From positions 1 through 64,000 of the forward strand of contig DATAKL010000009.1 in NCBI GenBank assembly GCA_036261625.1: a stretch of DNA of 64,000 nucleotides. The letters are read 5' to 3'. A model generated the notes under the pieces. It had not been told where the DNA came from and ran no database searches. It saw only the letters and a program-made list of their open reading frames with translations. Each line of letters opens with the position of its first letter. Within the stretch, counting starts at the first letter, position 1. Shown piece by piece: positions 35,225 to 43,864 of the stretch. Both the position numbers and the translations under genes were made by a program. Source of the stretch: JAAXKN01 sp036261625 (GTDB lineage Bacteria > Bacteroidota > Ignavibacteria > Ignavibacteriales > SURF-24).

Positions 35225-36862
35225 ATGAACAACATTACTGCAGCCATCTTATCTATTTTAAACCTTAAAAGATTCACCCGTAAACATAAGCTGGAAAAGC
35301 TAAGGTCTGCTTGGGGTCAGCCTCTTGATCGATTTCACAATTTCGATCTTATAAGGAATTATCATGAACTGGTCTGCACAGACTCTGGGGATGAATTTGT
35401 GGATGATAAAACCTGGTCGGACCTCAATCTTAACGATGTTTACTCCTTAATTGACAGGAATATCAGCGGCCCCGGCAGACAGTATCTTTATCACCTGCTT
35501 CATAAGTATGAACTGAACGATGACAAACTTGACAGCCGGTTTAACCAGATAAAACTGTTCAAAGAAAACCAGGGAATAAGAGAAAAAATACAATTAGCCC
35601 TTCAGAGACTCAGCAGCGACGATACTTACTTTATAATCAGCCTTCTTCTTGGTGAAAAGCCCATAATTCCCAAATATCCCAGGCTGATTTATTTATCTTC
35701 GGCTCTTTCAATTCTTTCTATTCTGGCTGCATTTTACAACAGCACTTTCTTTTTTGCCGTATTGTTTATGGCGGTGCTAAACCTGATAATAACTAAAATA
35801 TATTCTTCCGGGATCTATGAATCCTTCATCGGATTTTCCAATCTAAATAAAATGATAGTTTCAGCAAATGAGCTTGCCGGCTTAGAGTCTGAAACAGCAA
35901 TTGAACAGCTTTCTGTTCTTAAGAAACATTCCGGGGTCCTGAAAAAGCTGAATAAAAAAGTTTCCCACCTTGTAATTGATAAATCGCAGCTTGATACTTT
36001 TGCACAAACAGTTATAGAATACTTAAATATGTTCTGCCTGTTCGATCTGGTTGCATACACCAGATCCGTTATCGAATTGTACAAATACAAGAAAGAGCTT
36101 AAAGAGGTTTTTGATGCCGTGGCAAGTCTGGATGCACATATTTCAATTGCATCCTACTTTTGCAGCATCCCTTATTATTCAAAGCCTGAATTTATTTCGG
36201 GGAACACAATATCCTTCGATGAGGTTTATCATCCATTGATTGATGAAGCGGTACCGAATTCTATAAGCGGGTTAAGCAGGTCGGCTTTGATTACCGGGTC
36301 CAATATGGCCGGTAAAACCACATTTATTAAATGTATAGGTGTAAACACAATTCTTTCCCAAACACTCGGGTTTACTCTTTCCAGAAGAACAGTAATTCCA
36401 AAGCTGATTGTCAAATCTTCAATAAAGATCGAAGACAGCATTGCAGATTCCAGGAGTTATTATTTTTCGGAAGTTGAAGAGATTAAAAAACTTATCGGTC
36501 TGAGCAGAACGGAGAAGAAATATCTTTTTATAATAGATGAGATTTTCAGAGGGACCAATACAGTTGAAAGGCTTGGAATTTCCGCAGCCGTACTTAAGCA
36601 GTTAAACCATAACAACCTGGTGCTGGTTACGACACATGACATTGAGCTTCAGGACCTGCTGGATAACTCATTTTCCATGTATCACTTCAGTGAGCAGGTA
36701 GAAGGAGACAGATACTATTTTGATTTCAGGATAAAGGAAGGTCCCTGTTCCTCCGGCAATGCCATTAAGCTCCTGGAGCTGACAGGCTACCCCGAGCAAG
36801 TCACTAATGAAGCAAAACAGATCAGCAATAGGATAATAAGCAAAGAAGGAGTAAATATCTAA
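35225..36862 (+). CDS. MutS-like ATPase with membrane segments
   Basis: 545 residues. The C-terminal MutS domain V is complete: Walker A GSNMAGKTT at 358-366, Walker B LFIIDEIFRG with Asp438 and Glu439, then TNTVERLG and VTTHDIEL. The mismatch-recognition domain I is absent. The region at about 150-190 has two hydrophobic stretches (LIYLSSALSILSILAAF, FFFAVLFMAVLNLII) which predict membrane anchoring. Such shortened MutS relatives occur in Bacteroidetes and other groups; they are unlikely to do standard mismatch repair. Function unknown. Confidence 0.85.
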   Translation: MNNITAAILSILNLKRFTRKHKLEKLRSAWGQPLDRFHNFDLIRNYHELVCTDSGDEFVDDKTWSDLNLNDVYSLIDRNISGPGRQYLYHLLHKYELNDDKLDSRFNQIKLFKENQGIREKIQLALQRLSSDDTYFIISLLLGEKPIIPKYPRLIYLSSALSILSILAAFYNSTFFFAVLFMAVLNLIITKIYSSGIYESFIGFSNLNKMIVSANELAGLESETAIEQLSVLKKHSGVLKKLNKKVSHLVIDKSQLDTFAQTVIEYLNMFCLFDLVAYTRSVIELYKYKKELKEVFDAVASLDAHISIASYFCSIPYYSKPEFISGNTISFDEVYHPLIDEAVPNSISGLSRSALITGSNMAGKTTFIKCIGVNTILSQTLGFTLSRRTVIPKLIVKSSIKIEDSIADSRSYYFSEVEEIKKLIGLSRTEKKYLFIIDEIFRGTNTVERLGISAAVLKQLNHNNLVLVTTHDIELQDLLDNSFSMYHFSEQVEGDRYYFDFRIKEGPCSSGNAIKLLELTGYPEQVTNEAKQISNRIISKEGVNI

Positions 36863-36948
36863 ACATCTTCTAAGCAGTTATCCGGCTTCAGTCCGGAAGA
36901 CTTTCGATTGTATTTCTTCATTTATCGGGCTGAGTTGAGCCCCTTGTT

Positions 36949-37737
36949 TTATTTAGAATCCATGAATACCACTTCATCGGCATTAAAATATTCGGGATCG
37001 AAATCATCTCCCGCCCATTCTTTCATCTCTTCATAATCCTCAGAATCCTCATTGCTTAAAGTATCGAGAAGTTCCTCGTAGCCCCAGGAACCGCCGCAAT
37101 CCTCAGGCGGGCAAGCCCTTTCACCGGCAAGGCAAACCGGGTAGGTAAGGTTTTCATCCCTTGGCAGGGATTTCTCAAACTTTATTGTATGCTCCCAGCA
37201 ATCCCCAAAATCGTACGTATATAATGCTTTCGAATTCAGCCTGGAGAAATAATTCGCAACTTTGTGTTTTTTCCCCTCAATTACCCCGGGAGCCATTTCA
37301 TCTGGTATACCGATACTTACCTCAAGGCCTGTTTTCGGGTTCATTATCTTAAACTCATGCAGATGGTAATTAAGCCATCCCATTGCATCCTGAATTGCAT
37401 TATGCAGCTGTTCGAAATTATAAGTTTCAGGCACCTGTATACGCCGCCATATCCTCGGCTTTACATCGTGGAGAGTGATTTTGAACTGATAAACATTTTC
37501 AAACTGCTTTTTACTGCCCTTTTTACCGGCACCCTCAGTGTTCGCGACCTGTCCGGTGTTAGCTTTCGCCGTCTTGAACAGCCCTCCCGATTCCTTCATT
37601 GCTTTCAGGGGAATAAGTCCTATACTGTCCTCGAGTTGAAATATTTCGAGCTCATCTCCCGGCTCCAGTTTCAGCTTTTTCCGTATCTCTTCGGGGATAA
37701 CAACCTGATATTCCGGTAAGATTTTTACAATTGTCAT
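36949..37737 (-). CDS. AbrB/SpoVT domain fused to plasmid pRiA4b ORF-3-like protein
   Basis: 262 residues. Residues 1-45 form a SpoVT/AbrB (MazE-like) DNA-binding unit (YQVVIPEEIRKKLKLEPGDELEIF). After a basic linker, residues 80-250 match the pRiA4b ORF-3 family (YQFKITLHDVKPRIWRRIQVP, HLHEFKI, YDFGDCWEH, CLAGERACPPEDCGG). That domain is widespread, often near mobile DNA, and its role is not established. The fusion suggests a regulator that binds its own promoter. It converges with the MutS-like gene. Confidence 0.85.
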   Translation of the reverse strand: MTIVKILPEYQVVIPEEIRKKLKLEPGDELEIFQLEDSIGLIPLKAMKESGGLFKTAKANTGQVANTEGAGKKGSKKQFENVYQFKITLHDVKPRIWRRIQVPETYNFEQLHNAIQDAMGWLNYHLHEFKIMNPKTGLEVSIGIPDEMAPGVIEGKKHKVANYFSRLNSKALYTYDFGDCWEHTIKFEKSLPRDENLTYPVCLAGERACPPEDCGGSWGYEELLDTLSNEDSEDYEEMKEWAGDDFDPEYFNADEVVFMDSK

Positions 37738-38152
37738 CTTTCTCTCCCAATTTTATAAATAATATATCGATACTTCGGCCATAATTCAATAAAGCAGCCG
37801 GGTTGAACTATAATTTAATATATCTTTAATTTAGCAAGTATGTAAGGAACAGATATTAAAAGGAAACAGATTATACGATTTTCCAGCTTTTTTATGGATT
37901 TTTATTCTTTTTTTATGTGCGTTTCCTAAAAACAAACGCAACTTTTCAGAGGAAGCTGCAATGCCGGCATTTGCCGGCAGATTTAAGGCACAAAGTGACA
38001 ATATCTTTAATGTTAAGATATTCCAGATAAGGGAACTCAATTCTGCCTAATCTCCAAAAATATTTTTACTTTGCAGCAACATTTTTCTTTTGCCGGCGTC
38101 TATAATATAAACAATCGGAAAGGACTTGACCAATACTCAACCTGAAGGCAGA
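37738..38152. other. Gene-free stretch
   Basis: AT-rich upstream region of both the minus-strand AbrB fusion and the plus-strand sigma factor. It contains one small palindrome (TGCCGGCATTTGCCGGCA near 37962). A 69-codon minus-strand frame lacks support. Nothing else is seen. Confidence 0.5.
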
Positions 38153-38641
38153 ATGGAATTTAAGTTTTATTATGCAAAACATAAGTCCAAATTGTACTTT
38201 TATGTATTCAGAATGCTGAATGATAAGATGCTTACCGATGACATTGTGCAGAATGTGTTTATTAAACTTTATGAGAATATGGATAATATTAATAACCGGG
38301 AATTTATAGCATCATGGATCTATAAAACTGCAAGAAATAAGGTTTATAGCTTTTTAAGGCATAAAAAAAGAAAAGCCGAGGAGCTGATTGACGACGAAGA
38401 GCCGCTATACTCTGAAACGCTGACGGATGAAATGGATAATGTTGAGTTGAGGGAAATGATTATGTCGGCACTTGAAACTATCCCTGAAGAGCAAAGGGAA
38501 GCTTACCTGCTGAAAGAATATTCAGGCTTCAGCTATAAAGAGATAGCATCTCTTCAGGACATTGATGAAGAATTGGTCAAAAGCCGCCTTTTCCACGCAA
38601 GAAAGAAACTGATAGCTAAAATAGCCAAGGTCATTTTATAA
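38153..38641 (+). CDS. ECF sigma factor (operon 1)
   Basis: 162 residues from the ATG at 38153, chosen for the GAAGG four bases upstream. A TTG at 38126 would add nine residues. Region 2 spans about 5-75 (KSKLYFYVFRMLNDKMLTDDIVQNVFIKLYE) and region 4 about 105-160 (ETIPEEQREAYLLKEYSGFSYKEIA, then SRLFHARKKL). ECF factors direct RNA polymerase to a small regulon. An anti-sigma factor and a TonB-like protein follow on the same strand. Confidence 0.9.
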   Translation: MEFKFYYAKHKSKLYFYVFRMLNDKMLTDDIVQNVFIKLYENMDNINNREFIASWIYKTARNKVYSFLRHKKRKAEELIDDEEPLYSETLTDEMDNVELREMIMSALETIPEEQREAYLLKEYSGFSYKEIASLQDIDEELVKSRLFHARKKLIAKIAKVIL

Positions 38642-38657
38642 TAAAAGGAATGATCAT

Positions 38658-39125
38658 ATGAAATGCGAAGAAATTCAAGAATTGATAAGCCAATTTAGTG
38701 ACGGCTCTCTGGAAACAGAAAAAGAGGCCTTCATATTTGCACATATGTCGGTGTGCCCCGGGTGCAGGACATTCTTAAAATCTATTAACACGCTTAGCTT
38801 TTCAGCTCAGAGAGAAGAATTCTATTTCCCTCCTGAACTGGACAAGAAGGTCATCAGCAAAACCGAAAAGAGGAAAGCGAAAAAGCACGTAAACATTCTT
38901 ACCATGAAATATCCGGCATATGTTTCCTTTTCATTCGGAGCAGTTGTGATATTATTGCTCTTCCTGCTTTTTAAGTCAACAACAGAATACAGGCAGGAGC
39001 TTCATGAAGCCATGGAAAACATGCAGCAGCAGAATAAGCAGATTCAGACTATACTGAACAGCTACCCTGAAATTCAGGTTCGGCCTAAACAGGTAAATGA
39101 AATATTCGTTAACAGAAAATTGTGA
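38658..39125 (+). CDS. Zinc-finger anti-sigma factor (operon 1)
   Basis: 155 residues. The N-terminal zinc-binding ASD is seen as CEEIQELISQFSDGSL and HMSVCPGC (H-x3-C-x2-C). A single membrane helix lies at about 92-112 (VSFSFGAVVILLLFLLF), and a coiled-coil-like periplasmic tail follows. It should hold the adjacent sigma factor at the membrane until a signal arrives. It starts 16 bases after the sigma gene. Confidence 0.88.
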   Translation: MKCEEIQELISQFSDGSLETEKEAFIFAHMSVCPGCRTFLKSINTLSFSAQREEFYFPPELDKKVISKTEKRKAKKHVNILTMKYPAYVSFSFGAVVILLLFLLFKSTTEYRQELHEAMENMQQQNKQIQTILNSYPEIQVRPKQVNEIFVNRKL

Positions 39126-39134
39126 GGCAGTGAA

Positions 39135-40103
39135 ATGAAATCCAGATACAGATATTTTATTGCAATCAGCATCATTGTGCTGGTATTTATTATCGGATTG
39201 GCTGCGGGTTTCTTTATAAATAAGCGCCCTAATTTTATATCCTCCTCAATTAAACAGCATGAAGTTTACAACACTTCTGATTGGGCAATATCATATTACT
39301 CCATTTCGGTGCCTCAGGATTATTATGATACAAGGTTCGTAAACAAATCAGCTCAGATCAATATGGGAGACAAGAAGTTCCTTGATATAATAGGTAAATC
39401 CATACCCGTTAAAACAGTTTTTGACAACTGCGGAGAAGGCACGCACCAATTCAATTTTATTTTCCAGATTGATAAGAATGGAAATGCGATCGATTGCAAT
39501 ATCCGCAAGATCATTAATACAACCAAAGGCGGGGGTGTTAGAAATGCAGATTACTTAATTCAGGGCAAAGCACTAATTAATAATCTTGCCGCAAAATATC
39601 AGCCCGGAGTTTACAGTGGGAAAATTGTTAACAGCCTTATGATAAAAGATCTGGCGATCTATGTGGATAAGAACGGAAACTCCAGGGCAGGGTGGAACTT
39701 TTCTGAAACTTTGCCCGGAATATCCATGGCACCATACAACTATGCACTAAAAAGCCCGCGTGGCCCCCGTCAAAGAAGAGAACTTGAAGAATACAAATCT
39801 TCAGCTGATAAAATGCCCGAGTATCCCGGTGGGACACAGGCCATGGCAAAGTTTATCGAAAGGAACATCATTTACCCGGAAGCGGCAAAACAGGCAGGCG
39901 TTGAAGGGAAAGTTATTGTGGAAGTATATATTGATGAAATCGGCAGGGTCGCTTACGCAAAAATATTAAAAGGCATTGGCGGCGGATGCGAAGCAGAAGC
40001 CGAGAGAGTATTGGGTCTCTTGAAAAACTTTCGGCCAGGAATTGAAAATGGGGTGCCGGTAAAAACCAAAATAGTTATTCCTTTCAACTTCAACATTGGA
40101 TAA
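39135..40103 (+). CDS. TonB C-terminal domain protein
   Basis: 322 residues. An N-terminal membrane helix (8-28), a unique middle domain of about 180 residues, and a TonB C-terminal domain from about residue 232 (EYPGGTQAMAKFIERNIIYPEAAKQAGVEGKVIVEVYIDEIGRV). Such proteins energise outer-membrane transporters or relay signals. It ends in FNFNIG. The start is 9 bases after the anti-sigma gene, so the three form an operon. A TonB-like protein encoded with a sigma/anti-sigma pair suggests it transmits a cell-surface signal, but ExbB/ExbD are not nearby. Confidence 0.85.
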   Translation: MKSRYRYFIAISIIVLVFIIGLAAGFFINKRPNFISSSIKQHEVYNTSDWAISYYSISVPQDYYDTRFVNKSAQINMGDKKFLDIIGKSIPVKTVFDNCGEGTHQFNFIFQIDKNGNAIDCNIRKIINTTKGGGVRNADYLIQGKALINNLAAKYQPGVYSGKIVNSLMIKDLAIYVDKNGNSRAGWNFSETLPGISMAPYNYALKSPRGPRQRRELEEYKSSADKMPEYPGGTQAMAKFIERNIIYPEAAKQAGVEGKVIVEVYIDEIGRVAYAKILKGIGGGCEAEAERVLGLLKNFRPGIENGVPVKTKIVIPFNFNIG

Positions 40104-40297
40104 ATTCAAGTTTCCCTAATTTCCTTTGCAGGAAACATGAAGCATCAGGAAACAGTTGGAGTAAGTGGCAGTCCTTTAGAGTTGCAATTACAGTTGGACA
40201 ATGAAAACTTATAATTTTATATTGCAAACTATTATACAGAAATCTATTTGAAATCTACTTAATCAGCTTTTACTTTTCGTTTTAGCAAGGAATTTGA

Positions 40298-41191
40298 ATG
40301 ATGAAATTCGGTGGAAGAGTATCTGTTTTCTTTCTGAGTATTTTTGTTTTTGCATCCAATATTTTTGGAGAAAGCGACTCATTAAAAACTAATTATTCAA
40401 AATCCCCAGCTATCGATATTACGTCTATCAGGGACGATTTTGATAAAACTCTTATTAATGAAGGCTATAAGAACTATTCTGTATTTATCTTGCCCTCGGG
40501 CACTTATTGCAAATCCATTTATCTTGCAATAAATCCCTCCTTAGAAGTTTTGGATATAAAAGTGATCGCAATCTTCAGTGAGGGCTTTGATATGAGTCAG
40601 GAGCCCTTAAAAGCAATGAATGATTCTTTATATATAGGGAAAGTAGGATTAAGCAGCAGGAATGGTTTCCCTGTTGAACCTATCAGCATCGTATTTGACC
40701 GAAAGAATAACAGCATATTTTATAAATGCAGCAATCCATCCGGGAAGAATGAGCCATACTACTTTAAGAGGGAGAACATAGGAAGTTATTTTCCCTTCAA
40801 AAGAATGAATACCTGTGACGGCAAAGATATTGAGATTACAAGAGACAAAATATTCATATTCAACTGGTGGGAAACGGGCTGTGTACCATGCAGGGTAGAA
40901 ATTCCCGGTTTGAATAAACTGGTGGAGAAATATAAAGGCAATGACAGCGTTGTTTTTATTTCAGTGATTCACGACAATAACAATTTAAAGAAGTTCCTGT
41001 CCGGGAATAGATTCGACTACATTCACTGCTTTTCAGATAAAGATATTACAGATTACTTTGGCATTAGATATCCAAGAAATATCATCGTAAACCATGAAGG
41101 TAAAGTGATTTATGATGAAGTTGGGGCAATAGCCAATAAATACATTGAACTTGAAAAAGTAATCGACCAGGCTATCAGCATTAAGAAGTAG
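40298..41191 (+). CDS. Secreted thioredoxin-like (TlpA/ResA type) protein
   Basis: 297 residues with a signal peptide (VSVFFLSIFVFASNIFG). An N-terminal domain of about 160 residues has no match I recognise. The C-terminal thioredoxin-like domain carries the active site CVPC in WWETGCVPCRVEIPGL, where Trp-Trp-Glu-Thr precedes it instead of the usual FWATWC. It is probably a periplasmic thiol-disulfide protein. It lies alone between the two sigma operons. Confidence 0.82.
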   Translation: MMKFGGRVSVFFLSIFVFASNIFGESDSLKTNYSKSPAIDITSIRDDFDKTLINEGYKNYSVFILPSGTYCKSIYLAINPSLEVLDIKVIAIFSEGFDMSQEPLKAMNDSLYIGKVGLSSRNGFPVEPISIVFDRKNNSIFYKCSNPSGKNEPYYFKRENIGSYFPFKRMNTCDGKDIEITRDKIFIFNWWETGCVPCRVEIPGLNKLVEKYKGNDSVVFISVIHDNNNLKKFLSGNRFDYIHCFSDKDITDYFGIRYPRNIIVNHEGKVIYDEVGAIANKYIELEKVIDQAISIKK

Positions 41192-41474
41192 AAATAAAAA
41201 CTGTAACTGGTATAAAATGCACATTCAATTCGCAGCGAATTCAATTATCTTGTTCCCTGAGGCAGGAGCCAAAGTAACTTAAATAATTGTAAATCTTTGC
41301 GAACAGGCCTTCTCTATAGAACATATACCTGTAGATAATATCTGGAGTGGGTCACAGTTCAGCTTCTTTTTGCCCAATCTCCAACACTATTTTGTCTCGC
41401 AGAAAAATCTTTTATGCTTCGTGTAATTTTTTCATCTTTCATTCGTCTATTTATTAACAACAAATAATTACTCT

Positions 41475-41963
41475 TTGAATAATACTTTAGTTCATATCCC
41501 ATCAGAAAAATTATATAAAATGTATTCTGATGATATTTTAAGATATTCTTTTAGCATCCTAAGAGATTATGAGGAAGCTAAGGATATGGTGCAGGAAGTA
41601 TTTATCCGGCATTTTGAAAACGAACAGTCATTTAAGGGAGCCTGCAGTTATAAAACGTGGCTCCTGATCATTACCCGGAATCTCTTTTACTCTAAAATCA
41701 AAAGCAAAAGCTTTACAAATGAAAGAGTTGACGAAGAACTTAATGATTCTGTTTTTGAAGTAAACTATGAAATTAATATTTCTATAAAAGATGCGTTAAT
41801 GAAAATCCCCTCTGAATATAGTGAATTGTTATATCTGAAAGAAGCAGAGGGCTATTCGTATGAGGAAATATCTCAAATTACAGAAACCTCACTGGATAAC
41901 GTGGCCGTCAGATTACACAGAGCAAAGAAGATGCTAAGGAAAATATTAAAAGACCGGTATTAA
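41475..41963 (+). CDS. ECF sigma factor (operon 2)
   Basis: 162 residues from a TTG start without a clear ribosome site, which is common in this phylum. An ATG at 41520 is the alternative. Region 2 is YSFSILRDYEEAKDMVQEVFIRHFE and region 4 is IPSEYSELLYLKEAEGYSYEEISQI, then VRLHRAKKMLRK. It is distinct from the factor in operon 1 and shares only the general pattern. Its stop is one base before the anti-sigma start. Confidence 0.88.
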   Translation: MNNTLVHIPSEKLYKMYSDDILRYSFSILRDYEEAKDMVQEVFIRHFENEQSFKGACSYKTWLLIITRNLFYSKIKSKSFTNERVDEELNDSVFEVNYEINISIKDALMKIPSEYSELLYLKEAEGYSYEEISQITETSLDNVAVRLHRAKKMLRKILKDRY

Positions 41964-41964
41964 T

Positions 41965-42693
41965 ATGAAACATTATGATTATGAAATAAGCCTTTTTGTT
42001 GAAGATGAACTGCCGGATGAGCAGATCACTTTACTGAATATGCATTTAGCCGGCTGTAAAAGCTGCAGACAGGTTTTATCGGATTATATGGAAATAAAAA
42101 ATGAAGTTTCAAAATTCTATAAAAACCTGCCTTCGGATATTCAGGAACTGAATCAAAGTGGTTTAAGCACCAATTTTAATAGAAGTATAATAAAAGGGAT
42201 CCATAAAAACAGCCTTAATACTGAAATCAAATCTTTTAGAAGGAAGAAATTCTTTATACCAGTTTCTGCGGCTGCTTCTTTCATTATTGCCGTGTTAGCT
42301 TTCTGGAATCTTTGGCATCATGATATTCAAGATACATTTAAGAGCGGCAGCACTCCTGCTTTTCAAAAAGACATAGAACAGACAACTTCCAACAAGAATA
42401 CTTATTCCCCTCATCTATATGCGGCTGAAGACCAGACGACGAGGGAAAGTACCAGGGCACTAAAAGATCAGGTTGAAAGTATAAAAAGGCTGAAGACTGA
42501 TTCTCTAGATAATAATTATGTCCTGACTGTTGAATGCTTTAATGAGGAAATTGATAAGGCTATAGCGGCTCACAAAGATAGACTTAAAAATACAGGCTAT
42601 TTGGTCTCCTTTTCCAGGTATTCTGAATTTGAGGATTTCAATGCAGTTATTGACAGTGCCTTATTAAAACAAAACTTACAAATCTTAAACTAA
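41965..42693 (+). CDS. Zinc-finger anti-sigma factor (operon 2)
   Basis: 242 residues. N-terminal HLAGCKSC (H-x3-C-x2-C) zinc-binding site after LFVEDELPDEQ, one membrane helix at about 95-115 (FFIPVSAAASFIIAVLAFWNL), then a charged extracytoplasmic domain of about 125 residues. It starts one base after the sigma gene. The periplasmic domain has no known match. Confidence 0.87.
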   Translation: MKHYDYEISLFVEDELPDEQITLLNMHLAGCKSCRQVLSDYMEIKNEVSKFYKNLPSDIQELNQSGLSTNFNRSIIKGIHKNSLNTEIKSFRRKKFFIPVSAAASFIIAVLAFWNLWHHDIQDTFKSGSTPAFQKDIEQTTSNKNTYSPHLYAAEDQTTRESTRALKDQVESIKRLKTDSLDNNYVLTVECFNEEIDKAIAAHKDRLKNTGYLVSFSRYSEFEDFNAVIDSALLKQNLQILN

Positions 42694-42711
42694 TTTCAAG
42701 GGTAACTTAAA

Positions 42712-43326
42712 ATGAAACCTGATAAGAGAACTGCTGCAGGAATATTTTTTGTGATGTTGTCCATATCATTTTTTGGTTTTGAATTAAACCCGGACGGCAG
42801 TATTCCTAAGGGGTGGATAAAAGCGGGAACCGATAGTAAAAGTTATGAAGTGGGCATAGAAAAAGGCGCGGGAAACGACGGCAGCAATGCCGCTTATATA
42901 AAATCCATCAAGGCCGACATAAAGGGATTTGGAGTTTTACTTCAGGGCTTCTCTGCGGAAAAGTATCTCGGGAAAAGAGTAAGATTAAGCGGATATATGA
43001 AATCAAAGGATGTTGAAAATAGCGCGGGTTTTGTAATGAGAATCGAAAATGAGGAAGATAGGAGTCATCCATTGGGATTTGATAATATGAGTAACCGTCC
43101 TGTTAAAGGAAATACGGACTGGAAAATTTATCAGGTTGTACTTGATGTTCCTGAAAACAGTACCGAAATTATGCTGGGCGGACTCCTTACAGGTAAAGGA
43201 CAGGTATGGTTCAGCAATTTGAAATTCGAAGTGGTGGATAAGTCTGTACCGACTACGGATTTGGGTTCTATAATAAATGATAAAGGAGAACCGGTGGAAC
43301 CGACAAATCTCAATTTTCAGGATTAG
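42712..43326 (+). CDS. Exported jelly-roll, carbohydrate-binding-like protein
   Basis: 204 residues with a signal peptide (GIFFVMLSISFFGF). The mature part (GWIKAGTDSKSYEVGIEKG, GFGVLLQGFSAEKYLGKRVRLSGYMKS, WKIYQVVLDVPENSTEIMLGGLLTGKGQVWFSNLKFEVV) is the jelly-roll domain often found attached to AraC-type regulators or enzymes, here free-standing and exported. It follows the anti-sigma factor by 18 bases and is probably part of operon 2, maybe as the signal receptor or output. The ligand is unknown. Confidence 0.75.
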   Translation: MKPDKRTAAGIFFVMLSISFFGFELNPDGSIPKGWIKAGTDSKSYEVGIEKGAGNDGSNAAYIKSIKADIKGFGVLLQGFSAEKYLGKRVRLSGYMKSKDVENSAGFVMRIENEEDRSHPLGFDNMSNRPVKGNTDWKIYQVVLDVPENSTEIMLGGLLTGKGQVWFSNLKFEVVDKSVPTTDLGSIINDKGEPVEPTNLNFQD

Positions 43327-43447
43327 TGATCACTGCTCGTCCCGATTAAAAGTCCCGGGGTGTACAACATGAAATCAGCTCATATCAGGCTTGCACCCCT
43401 AAACTTTAGAATTTATCACAAATTTGTACGCTTTAAAGCCCTGGATG

Positions 43448-43490
43448 GTCATAAAACAGGTTCTGATTAATTTCAGTTTGCAGAGCGAAT
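43448..43490 (+). repeat. Direct repeat of about 43 bases, copy 1
   Basis: GTCATAAAACAGGTT followed by TTTCAGTTTGCAGAGCGAAT resembles 51687-51730 (TTTCAGTTTGCGGAGCGAAT). The two differ at a few bases in the middle and by one base in length. See the finding on the 8.2 kb interval between them. Confidence 0.7.
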
Positions 43491-43525
43491 AAAACCCTGA
43501 GATTTTCTCAGGGTTTTTTCTTTTT
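43491..43525 (+). terminator. Terminator after sigma operon 2
   Basis: A 12-base stem (AAAACCCTGAGA and complement), 3-base loop, and a T-rich tail. Confidence 0.85.
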
Positions 43526-43575
43526 AAATGTGAGATATATCAAGACGTTCTGGATCTGAAGCATTATATTCCGGT

Positions 43576-43833
43576 ATGCCATATTACCTATACATGCTGA
43601 AATCCCAGTCTGCAGATAAGTTCTATGTCGGCTCTTCGGAACATCCCCAAACCAGACTCACTTACCATAATACTTTTGAAAATGGGTTTACTTCAAGATA
43701 CCGGCAATGGGAAATTGTCTTTATGAGAGAATACTACGGAAAATCTGAAGCACAGAGTGCTGAAAGAAAGGTCAAATCTTGGAAGAGTTCAATTATGATA
43801 AGGCACCTGATAAATAATGAGCTTCAGTTGTAA
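43576..43833 (+). CDS. GIY-YIG nuclease-family protein
   Basis: 85 residues, the minimal GIY-YIG domain. YYLYMLKS and KFYVGSSEHPQTRL hold the two tyrosine-containing strands and the Arg of the catalytic core, and the AERKVKSWKSS helix is usual. Free-standing members (UPF0213, YhbQ-like) are common in Bacteroidetes and have no firmly known job, though DNA cleavage is possible. It lies between a terminator and IS debris. Confidence 0.85.
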   Translation: MPYYLYMLKSQSADKFYVGSSEHPQTRLTYHNTFENGFTSRYRQWEIVFMREYYGKSEAQSAERKVKSWKSSIMIRHLINNELQL

Positions 43834-43864
43834 ATTATAAAGTCCGGCAGAGCCTCCTGCTGTT

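Noticed and set aside
37831..38040. 69-codon minus-strand frame
   Set aside because: No ribosome site, no recognisable motif, and the composition fits non-coding upstream DNA.
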